The notes beneath the pieces were generated by a model. The model searched no databases. It saw only the letters and a list, made by a program, of their open reading frames with translations, and was not told where the DNA came from. A stretch of DNA of 13,382 bases from UBA927 sp964367095 (GTDB taxonomy: Bacteria > Patescibacteriota > Microgenomatia > UBA10105 > UBA927), in assembly GCA_964367095.1 (NCBI GenBank), contig CAYIXE010000024.1:1-13382 (forward strand). Direction: 5' to 3'. The position numbers were made by a program, and so were the translations under genes. Below, piece by piece: positions 1 to 5,560 of the stretch (positions are counted from its first letter, which is position 1; the number at the start of each line of letters is the position of its first letter).

Positions 1-1
1 A

Positions 2-30
2 ACCGTAATCTGGAGACAACCGATTACGGT
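2..30. terminator. Inverted repeat downstream of dnaJ, possible terminator
   Basis: Nine bases at 2-10 (accgtaatc) are perfectly complementary to 22-30 (gattacggt) around an 11-base loop. The repeat lies about 34 bases past the dnaJ stop, where a terminator of the heat-shock operon would be expected. On the minus strand any U-tract would fall at or before position 1, outside the window, so an intrinsic terminator is possible but not shown. On the plus strand the following bases are not a T-run. Confidence 0.45.
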
Positions 31-63
31 ATCATTATTCGATTAGTTTAGACTGACAACTCT

Positions 64-960
64 TTATATCCCAGATCTTCCGAGCTCTTCAAATAATGCT
101 TTTTGCTGTTTAGAAAGTCTCGTTGGCACAGCCAATTGGATGCGAACGTACGCGTCGCCACGGCCGCTTCCTTGCACATGTGGAACACCTTTGCCTTTAA
201 GTCGTACTAAAGTACCTGCCTGCGTACCAGAATGTATTCGAATACTTATAGGACCATCAATCGTTTTGACATCTACAACTCCCCCAAGGGCCGCAAGCGT
301 ATAGGGAATTTCTTCTGTCACTATAACATCATCACCTTCTCGTTCAAATCGTTTGTCTTTTCGCACCCCGATAACCAAATCAAACTCATCAAATCGGATA
401 CGGGATCCATTATCAACTCCTGCTGGAATCTTAATCGTCTTTTTCACTGACCCATCCCCCGCTTCTCCCCTCGGAACATGCACCTCTTTTGTAACCCCCT
501 TTACTGCGTCAAGAAAGTCAATCGTTATCTCATATGATGGATGAGGCCTGCGTCTTTGTCCGCCGCGTACTCCAGAAAATCCACCGCCGAAAAATTGTTC
601 AAAAATTTCAAATGGGTCGATAAAATCAACACCTTGTCCACTGAAAGGAGATCCTCCGCTTGAGGAATATGAATAACTAAATGGGCCCTGTGATCCGCCC
701 CACCCAGTGCTTGGACCAGCGCCTCGCGAGCCTTGAGAAAATGCTGCGTGACCGAATTGGTCATACTGTGTTCGCTTGGTCGGATCAGACACGACAGCAT
801 ACGCCTCGTTAATTTCTTTAAATTTTTCGTTGGCTCCGACTGTTTTGTTTCGATCCGGATGCCACTCGAGAGCAAGCTTACGATACGCCTTTTTTATCTC
901 ATCAACCGAAGCGGTTTTAGAGACCCCTAATATTTCGTAATAATCGTGTTTGCTTGCCAT
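64..960 (-). CDS. dnaJ: DnaJ-family co-chaperone without zinc finger (class B, CbpA-like)
   Basis: A J-domain co-chaperone that stimulates DnaK ATP hydrolysis and delivers unfolded clients in the cytoplasm. The J domain covers about residues 5-70 with the HPD motif at 34-36. A Gly/Ser/Phe-rich linker follows at about 71-140, then two C-terminal beta-sandwich substrate-binding domains (about 141-298). The CxxCxGxG zinc-finger repeats of classical DnaJ are absent and the protein has no cysteine at all. At 298 residues it is near CbpA (about 306) rather than DnaJ (about 375). It is the last gene of the hrcA-grpE-dnaK-dnaJ operon, 67 bases after dnaK, and no second J protein is visible. The Shine-Dalgarno signal is weak (GAG), and an extended -10 box lies 10 bases before the ATG. 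Its place in the operon argues it is the main DnaK partner here. Confidence 0.95.
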   Translation of the reverse strand: MASKHDYYEILGVSKTASVDEIKKAYRKLALEWHPDRNKTVGANEKFKEINEAYAVVSDPTKRTQYDQFGHAAFSQGSRGAGPSTGWGGSQGPFSYSYSSSGGSPFSGQGVDFIDPFEIFEQFFGGGFSGVRGGQRRRPHPSYEITIDFLDAVKGVTKEVHVPRGEAGDGSVKKTIKIPAGVDNGSRIRFDEFDLVIGVRKDKRFEREGDDVIVTEEIPYTLAALGGVVDVKTIDGPISIRIHSGTQAGTLVRLKGKGVPHVQGSGRGDAYVRIQLAVPTRLSKQQKALFEELGRSGI

Positions 961-970
961 AGATTCTCGT

Positions 971-979
971 ATTATACCA
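971..979 (-). promoter_or_regulatory. Extended -10 promoter element for dnaJ
   Basis: Read on the minus strand the bases are TGGTATAAT, a perfect TGn extended -10 followed by the consensus TATAAT. The dnaJ ATG starts 10 bases after the box, so transcription would begin only about 3 bases before the start codon. No -35 box is visible because that region is occupied by the hairpin at 979-1007, which fits an extended -10 promoter. It would allow dnaJ to be made independently of the CIRCE-controlled promoter. Confidence 0.5.
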
Positions 980-1007
980 ATTAGGCGCGCTTACAGCGCG
1001 CCTAATT
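979..1007. other. Perfect hairpin between dnaK and dnaJ
   Basis: A perfect 12-bp inverted repeat (aattaggcgcgc at 979-990, gcgcgcctaatt at 996-1007) with a 5-base loop, ttaca. The inner six pairs are all G-C, so it should be very stable in RNA. Neither side has a proper T-run, so it is not a clear intrinsic terminator. A role in processing, in stabilising the 3' end of the dnaK part of the transcript, or in partial termination ahead of the dnaJ promoter is inferred. Confidence 0.7.
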
Positions 1008-1027
1008 TCAATATGTACTATTTACAA

Positions 1028-2953
1028 TTATCCAACCACTTCCCCTTCTTCAACCTTTTTATCATCCTTCTTGACTCCATCATCAGTCTTTGGCCCACCT
1101 TGACTCACATCCGGCGAGGCGGGTTCCTCGCCCTGTTGTCCGGCGGAGCCGGATCCAGCTTCGCTGGAATACATAGATGCACCAAGCTTTTGAACGACAT
1201 CAGAGAGTTCTGTCGTCTTTGCCTCTAGATCCTCTTTAGACCCAGATTCAAGGATATCCTTTAATGCTTTTACCTTTTCCTCAATCGCTGTCTTATCCTC
1301 CGCTTTCGCTTTGTCTCCTGCATCTTTGACCGTCTTTTCAGCGACATAGATCATGTTGTCTGCTTTGTTTCTCGCCTCAATTTTATCCTTTTTCTCTTGA
1401 TCCTCAGACGCATGCTCCTCTGCTTCCTTGCGCATCTTTTCAATCTCGTCTTTGGAAAGACCGGTAGACCCTGTGATCTTTATACTTTGAGTAGTCCCTG
1501 ATGCCTTATCTTTTGCCGTGACGCTTAAAATTCCACTCGCATCGATGTCAAAGGACACATCTACCTGAGGCACTCCTCTGGGAGCCGCGGGAATACCGGA
1601 TAGTATAAATCGTCCAAGCGATTTATTGTCTGAGGCCATCGGTCGCTCTCCCTGAAGAATATTTATTTCAACCGACGTTTGACTATCCGCGGCAGTTGAA
1701 AATATTTCAGATTTCGTTGTCGGTACGGTCGTGTTTCGTACAATAAGTGGCGTAGACACGCCACCCAAAGTTTCTACCCCAAGCGTTAAAGGCGTGACAT
1801 CAAGAAGTACCACGTCTTTGACATCTCCAGACAAAACTCCCGCTTGTACAGCCGCACCCACCGCTACCACCTCGTCAGGATTTACCGATCTATTAGGATC
1901 TTTGCCAAAAAACGCTTTCACCGTCTCATACACCTTTGGCATTCGCGTCATTCCGCCTACCATAACAATCTCGTTTATGTCAGAAACTTTCATCTTGGCG
2001 TCAGACAAACACTTCTTGACCGGCTCAATCGACTTTTGGATAAGATCATTGACCAACGTTTCAAGCTTGGCCCGCGTCAACTTCATCACCAAATGCAATG
2101 GTCCATCTTTGCCTTGTGTGATAAATGGCAAATTGACTTCTGCTTCCATAGATGTTGAAAGTTCAATTTTTGCTTTTTCAGCGCCATCTCGAAGTCTTTG
2201 TAAGGCTTGCGGATCTTTCCGTAGATCGACCGTATGTTCTTTCTTGAATTCATCCGCCAAAAAATCAAGAAGTCGTTTATCAAAATCATCGCCGCCCAAA
2301 TGTGTGTCGCCATTTGTCGACTTGACCTCATAGACTCCTTCCCCTAATTCAAGAATAGAGATATCAAACGTTCCTCCGCCCAAGTCATACACCGCAATTG
2401 TGTGTACATTTTTCTTATCCAAACCATACGAGAGTGCTGCGGCAGTTGGCTCATTTAATATACGCATGACCTCAAGACCCGCAATCTCCCCTGCTTGTTT
2501 GGTCGCTTGTCTTTGTGAATCATCAAAATAAGCCGGCACCGTAATGACTGCTTGTTTTACCTCTTCGCCTAAGAAATTTTCAGCATCTTTTTTAATTTTT
2601 GAAAGTATTTTTGCTGAAATTTCTTGCGGCGTAAACTCTTTGCCCTCCACTTCAACGACCGCCATACCATTTTTCCCAGCTTTTATCGTGTATGGCAGCC
2701 ACTTCGCATCAATTTGCACGGATGGATCAGTAAACTTTCTGCCCATCAAACGCTTCACTGAAAAAATGGTAGTTTTCGGATTTAAAACCATCTGACGCTT
2801 CGCGACATCTCCAGCCACGTTTTTTATCGGATCTACTACTGATGGGATTGTATTTCTTCCTTCCGCGGAATGAATTACTGTAGGCGTTCCCCCCTCCATC
2901 ACGGCGACACACGAATTAGTGGTACCCAAATCTATTCCAATAATTTTTGCCAT
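1028..2953 (-). CDS. dnaK: Hsp70 chaperone DnaK
   Basis: ATP-dependent Hsp70 chaperone that binds exposed hydrophobic peptides in the cytoplasm, working with DnaJ and GrpE. The 641-residue length matches the family (E. coli 638). The ATPase domain shows the phosphate-binding IDLGTTNS at 7-14, the DLGGGTFD signature at 190-197 and VMVGGMTR at 330-337. The interdomain linker VVLLDVTPL lies at 381-389, followed by the beta substrate-binding domain and a helical lid from about 500. The stretch at about 75-105 is present, as in proteobacterial DnaK and unlike the shorter Firmicutes form. The tail is Gly/Asp/Lys-rich and ends in EEGEVVG instead of the E. coli EFEEVKDKK type. A strong Shine-Dalgarno (AAGGAGA, 2957-2963) sits just before the ATG. 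It is the third gene of the hrcA-grpE-dnaK-dnaJ operon. Confidence 0.99.
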   Translation of the reverse strand: MAKIIGIDLGTTNSCVAVMEGGTPTVIHSAEGRNTIPSVVDPIKNVAGDVAKRQMVLNPKTTIFSVKRLMGRKFTDPSVQIDAKWLPYTIKAGKNGMAVVEVEGKEFTPQEISAKILSKIKKDAENFLGEEVKQAVITVPAYFDDSQRQATKQAGEIAGLEVMRILNEPTAAALSYGLDKKNVHTIAVYDLGGGTFDISILELGEGVYEVKSTNGDTHLGGDDFDKRLLDFLADEFKKEHTVDLRKDPQALQRLRDGAEKAKIELSTSMEAEVNLPFITQGKDGPLHLVMKLTRAKLETLVNDLIQKSIEPVKKCLSDAKMKVSDINEIVMVGGMTRMPKVYETVKAFFGKDPNRSVNPDEVVAVGAAVQAGVLSGDVKDVVLLDVTPLTLGVETLGGVSTPLIVRNTTVPTTKSEIFSTAADSQTSVEINILQGERPMASDNKSLGRFILSGIPAAPRGVPQVDVSFDIDASGILSVTAKDKASGTTQSIKITGSTGLSKDEIEKMRKEAEEHASEDQEKKDKIEARNKADNMIYVAEKTVKDAGDKAKAEDKTAIEEKVKALKDILESGSKEDLEAKTTELSDVVQKLGASMYSSEAGSGSAGQQGEEPASPDVSQGGPKTDDGVKKDDKKVEEGEVVG

Positions 2954-2967
2954 ATATCTCCTTTTCT

Positions 2968-3008
2968 AGAAACACTTCCTAATTTTCTAAAATTAGGCTA
3001 GTGTTTCT
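2968..3008. repeat. Long inverted repeat just upstream of the dnaK ribosome-binding site
   Basis: Nine bases at 2968-2976 (agaaacact) match 3000-3008 (agtgtttct) in reverse complement, and inside them 2978-2986 (cctaatttt) match 2989-2997 (aaaattagg). Only a 1x2 internal loop separates the two stems, and the loop is tiny. The hairpin ends a few bases before the dnaK Shine-Dalgarno, which stays unpaired. No U-tract follows on the minus strand, so it is better read as an mRNA processing or stability element, or a translation modulator, than as a terminator. It does not match CIRCE. Confidence 0.65.
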
Positions 3009-3011
3009 TGA

Positions 3012-3078
3012 CCCACCAAGCGAATGATCCGTAAGCCGCAGTAGGAATCTACTAAGGCGAACGGCAAATCGCGGTGGG
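3012..3078. other. Imperfect 67-base hairpin in the grpE-dnaK spacer
   Basis: Nested complementary blocks build one long irregular stem: 3012-3017 with 3073-3078 (cccacc/ggtggg), 3020-3023 with 3069-3072, 3029-3032 with 3061-3064, 3035-3037 with 3056-3058, and 3040-3044 with 3049-3053 (agtag/ctact) closing a 4-base loop. That makes 22 pairs in all. It is GC-richer than its AT-rich flanks. It could be a structured leader of dnaK, a processing site, a small RNA or a decayed palindromic insertion. It was tested as a tRNA and rejected. Confidence 0.5.
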
Positions 3079-3114
3079 CTATTCAACTTGTTAATATATA
3101 TACAAATCTACAAA

Positions 3115-3624
3115 TTATGTATTATTTTCATTATCTAATATATTTGTAGATTTTTCGTTATTATTACGACCAACCTTCACACGGGCAACACGCAAAATTT
3201 TTCCTCTCAATGTATAACCAGGCAGCGTTTCTTCGACTATTATATCGTTTTCTACCCCTGCCTTGCCGGCAGGCAGGTCAACTACCTCTATACATTCCAT
3301 TTCATGCGGATTAAATGGCTTACCTACAACTACAATTCTTTCAACTCCCTGCTCTTTAAAAACTGAGAGAAGCTGTTTGTATGCCAAATCAAATCCAGCA
3401 TCTTTGATATGTTCTGAAACTTTATCAAAAGTATCAACGACAGGCAATAATCGAGAAATGACAATTTCAGCAGCAAATAAACGTGCATCCTGTACTTGTT
3501 CGAGAGATCTCTTCTCAAGATTTTGATAATCTGCCATGGCACGAATGTATTTATCTTTCCACGCCGCCTCTTCAATCGCATCTTTTGCTGTATTATCTAC
3601 TTTTTTATCGTCTGTTTTTTTCAT
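3115..3624 (-). CDS. grpE: Nucleotide exchange factor GrpE
   Basis: GrpE releases ADP from DnaK so that the chaperone can rebind ATP and free its client. The 169-residue protein has a charged N-terminus, a long dimerising helix (about 15-90) and the C-terminal beta wing, with the conserved FNPHEMECIEVV at 104-115 and LPGYTLRGKILRVARVKV at 134-151. Residues 117-123 (LPAGKAG) are encoded by a palindromic DNA element and occupy a position where GrpE proteins usually have an acidic loop of variable length. A GAAGGG stretch upstream of the ATG is a modest Shine-Dalgarno. The gene follows hrcA by 62 bases and precedes dnaK by 161 bases. Confidence 0.97.
   Translation of the reverse strand: MKKTDDKKVDNTAKDAIEEAAWKDKYIRAMADYQNLEKRSLEQVQDARLFAAEIVISRLLPVVDTFDKVSEHIKDAGFDLAYKQLLSVFKEQGVERIVVVGKPFNPHEMECIEVVDLPAGKAGVENDIIVEETLPGYTLRGKILRVARVKVGRNNNEKSTNILDNENNT
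3257..3277. repeat. Palindromic element inserted in frame within grpE
   Basis: A GC-rich palindrome: cctgcc at 3257-3262 pairs with ggcagg at 3272-3277, and the core tgccggca is itself self-complementary. Its base composition contrasts with the AT-rich surroundings. In the grpE frame it reads Leu-Pro-Ala-Gly-Lys-Ala-Gly, so it keeps the gene open. From memory, similar palindromes recur dispersed through many Patescibacteria genomes and within genes. Only one copy is visible here, so dispersal cannot be judged from this window. Confidence 0.6.
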
Positions 3625-3686
3625 TATTTTCCCTTCTTACTTCAAACATTGAACTATTTACTATTTACTCTTCACTCTCTTCTAAA

Positions 3687-4418
3687 TCACCAACTTTCTG
3701 CAAATTCATCGATAAGATTACCCATATACCGAACAATAGGGATGACAAACGGATAATTAAGCCTTATCGGTCCAATCACGCCAATTGCTCCAGAAACATG
3801 CGTTGTATTAAATCGTCGACAAACAAATCCACATTGTGAAAGTGGTCCAAGAGTCAAATCAGTACCAACTAATATAGAGAATGAATCTTTATGCTGCTCT
3901 AATATTTTCCACCAAAATTCAAACTGATCAAGTGTTATTAGTAAATCGTGCGTAAGTTGGTAATCATAAAATTCCGGCATCGATAAAATATTTGCTGCCC
4001 CCGCATAATATAAGTCTCCCTCATTGGTAGCAGTTATGGCCAACATGTGTGTTGATTCAGCCAATGTTTTCGTCGCTTCTCGAAGAAGTTTATCAATTTC
4101 TTGTCGGTGATTCCAAATCTTTTCCTTCACCGCTACTTCTTCAGCCACAGACATATCTTTTGGCTTCATCAAATGATCGACATAATAACGAAGTGCCACT
4201 GGGGTTGGGCTTCTGCCGGCTGACGTATGCGGTTGATTGAGCATCCCAAGCTCGGTCAACCTCACCATTTCATTTCGAATGGTTGCGGGAGAAACACCCA
4301 AATTATACTTTTTTTCAAGCGTTTGAGAACCTACGGCCTCAGCTGACGCGATATATTCGTCGATAACTGCTTTTAATATCTGAATCTGCCGTGGTGTAAG
4401 GTCAGTAATACTGTCCAT
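3687..4418 (-). CDS. hrcA: Heat-inducible transcription repressor HrcA (short form)
   Basis: HrcA is the repressor that binds CIRCE operators and shuts off chaperone operons until heat stress occupies the GroE/DnaK machinery. The N-terminal winged helix-turn-helix spans about residues 10-72, with the typical VGSQTLEKKYNLGVSPATIR stretch and the TSAGRSPT wing. A GAF-like C-terminal part ends in GAIGVIGPIRLNYPFVIPIV. The start at 4418 is chosen because AAAGGAGG lies just before it. An upstream ATG at 4475 would lie before the inferred transcript start. The resulting 243 residues are well below the usual 340 or so, and part of the central or inserted dimerisation region appears missing. First gene of hrcA-grpE-dnaK-dnaJ. 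Confidence 0.95.
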   Translation of the reverse strand: MDSITDLTPRQIQILKAVIDEYIASAEAVGSQTLEKKYNLGVSPATIRNEMVRLTELGMLNQPHTSAGRSPTPVALRYYVDHLMKPKDMSVAEEVAVKEKIWNHRQEIDKLLREATKTLAESTHMLAITATNEGDLYYAGAANILSMPEFYDYQLTHDLLITLDQFEFWWKILEQHKDSFSILVGTDLTLGPLSQCGFVCRRFNTTHVSGAIGVIGPIRLNYPFVIPIVRYMGNLIDEFAESW

Positions 4419-4421
4419 TAG

Positions 4422-4429
4422 CCTCCTTT
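4422..4429 (-). promoter_or_regulatory. Shine-Dalgarno site setting the hrcA start
   Basis: On the minus strand the bases read AAAGGAGG, close to a perfect anti-16S match, 3 bases before the ATG at 4418. It decides between this start and the longer frame opening at 4475. Confidence 0.8.
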
Positions 4430-4438
4430 TGAACCTGA

Positions 4439-4465
4439 TTAGCACTAATATACATCGAGTGCTAA
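4439..4465. promoter_or_regulatory. CIRCE operator (HrcA binding site)
   Basis: The arrangement is TTAGCACTA-N9-GAGTGCTAA, matching the CIRCE consensus TTAGCACTC-N9-GAGTGCTAA at 17 of 18 arm positions with exact 9-base spacing. It sits inside the hrcA promoter, covering the spacer and -10 box, so bound HrcA would block RNA polymerase. Only one CIRCE copy was found in the window. Confidence 0.95.
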
Positions 4466-4475
4466 TATGTGTCAA
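4447..4475 (-). promoter_or_regulatory. Sigma70-type promoter of the hrcA-grpE-dnaK-dnaJ operon
   Basis: On the minus strand a consensus -35 TTGACA (4470-4475) is followed after 17 bases by a -10 TATATT (4447-4452). Transcription would start near 4440, giving a leader of about 22 bases that contains the hrcA Shine-Dalgarno. CIRCE overlaps it. Confidence 0.85.
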
Positions 4476-4483
4476 TAGGCATA

Positions 4484-4512
4484 TTGCTTCTTATAGATAT
4501 CTCTCGCATAAT
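4484..4512 (+). promoter_or_regulatory. Promoter of the cohesin-like gene
   Basis: TTGCTT at 4484-4489, 17 bases, then CATAAT at 4507-4512. The ATG at 4523 starts 10 bases after the -10 box, implying a leader of about 4 bases or none. It is divergent from the hrcA promoter, and the two -35 boxes are about 8 bases apart. Confidence 0.55.
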
Positions 4513-4522
4513 AGGGAAAGAC

Positions 4523-5560
4523 ATGAAAAAATTTGTTTTTATTTTGGTTGGAATTATTATGCTTCTTTCTATTCCTGCTACTGTATTTCTTTCCTCGAGA
4601 AATCAAGAGTTACGCAAAAAAGCCGCACCAGCAACAACATTATCACTCTCTCCTTCCCTCGTGACGAAAAAAGTTGGTGAAGAATTTACACTCGAAGCAA
4701 TGATAAGTACCGCCGATAATCAGGTCGTTGCTTCAGAAATCCAACTTGCTTTCGATCCGACGAAGCTCGAGGCAATTTCTATCACAAACGGCATAAAATT
4801 CCCTCTTATACTCGTCTCCGGAACAATTGAATCAGGCACTGCGTCTATATCAGTAGGGGCTGCAAATACCACAACCCCTATTACGGGCTCTGGCACTGCG
4901 GCAATCATTATATTTAAAACACTTGCCGCCACTACCACCCCAACATCAATTACCTTTACACCGGAAACATTTGTCGGTGCACTTGGCGAAAGTGCAACAA
5001 ACGTACTGGTAAATTCTATTCCGGCAAAAATTACAATCACATCAAATGCAACGTCAGAAACACCGACACCTACCCCGACTCTTTCGTCACAAACAACACT
5101 CACTCCGACTCCTACCCCTACGTTGGTATCTTCTCCCCCTTCTTCTAGCGGAAGTGCTCTACAAATTACAGCACCAACAAGCAATCAAGCGTTGCTTACA
5201 AACCAACCTACAATCACAGGAAAAGCTCCGCCCAACTCAACAGTCACAGTCACTATTTACTCTGAGCCTCAAACCGTTACAGTTGTGACCGATGCCAATG
5301 GTGATTGGGAATATGTCGTTTCTGATCCTCTCGAGGCTGGGCCGCACACAATAGTCGTCGCAGCCCTTGATCCAATCACCAATGTCACCAAAACAGCGAC
5401 TCTTGCTTTCGTCGTATCAGACCAAACTGGTAATAACGCGACAGGAAGCGCTATGCCTATTTCAGGAGTCGTTGAAAATACACTCACACTTCTTTTTATC
5501 GGCCTATTTTTTATCTTGGCAGGCGCATTCCTACCGACATTTATGACTATTCGATTATGA
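4523..5560 (+). CDS. Membrane-anchored cohesin-domain and Ig-like surface protein
   Basis: A 345-residue predicted surface protein. An N-terminal hydrophobic segment (about 4-24) is followed by a basic juxtamembrane stretch, RNQELRKKAAPA. Residues 38-173 resemble a cohesin domain (beta-sandwich, with motifs such as VGEEFTLEAMI and SEIQLAFDPTKLEA). A Thr/Pro-rich linker (179-206) with TPTPTPT repeats leads to a bacterial Ig-like domain (212-298) similar to that in the protein starting at 10416. The C-terminus has MPISG at 311-315, then a hydrophobic stretch and a short basic end, like a P-x-S-G variant of a sorting or anchoring signal. Start 4523 is preferred over the in-frame ATG at 4469 because the hydrophobic segment then begins right after MKK. 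The stop overlaps the next gene by four bases (ATGA), implying translational coupling. The ligand of the cohesin domain is unknown. Confidence 0.8.
   Translation: MKKFVFILVGIIMLLSIPATVFLSSRNQELRKKAAPATTLSLSPSLVTKKVGEEFTLEAMISTADNQVVASEIQLAFDPTKLEAISITNGIKFPLILVSGTIESGTASISVGAANTTTPITGSGTAAIIIFKTLAATTTPTSITFTPETFVGALGESATNVLVNSIPAKITITSNATSETPTPTPTLSSQTTLTPTPTPTLVSSPPSSSGSALQITAPTSNQALLTNQPTITGKAPPNSTVTVTIYSEPQTVTVVTDANGDWEYVVSDPLEAGPHTIVVAALDPITNVTKTATLAFVVSDQTGNNATGSAMPISGVVENTLTLLFIGLFFILAGAFLPTFMTIRL

Noticed and set aside
1731..2333. 200-codon plus-strand open frame opposite dnaK
   Set aside because: It lies wholly antisense to the strongly conserved dnaK, has no recognisable domain and a low-complexity Ser/Thr-rich product, as expected from a shadow frame.
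3011..3080. Possible tRNA in the grpE-dnaK spacer, because of a 7-bp terminal stem and about 70-base length
   Set aside because: On neither strand is there a T-arm with a GTTCRA-like loop, a fitting anticodon arm or a D-arm. The inner pairing is a single long irregular stem, not a cloverleaf.
3654..3667. Short direct repeat ctattta x2 in the hrcA-grpE spacer
   Set aside because: Two 7-base copies in AT-rich DNA are expected by chance, and no promoter or operator pattern is attached.
4419..4475. Longer HrcA start at 4475
   Set aside because: It would lie in the -35 box, upstream of the predicted transcript start, and lacks a Shine-Dalgarno, whereas 4418 has AAAGGAGG before it.
4720..5184. 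154-codon minus-strand frame opposite the cohesin-like gene
   Set aside because: Its Val/Gly repeats are the mirror of the Thr/Pro linker codons on the plus strand, and it lacks a ribosome-binding site.
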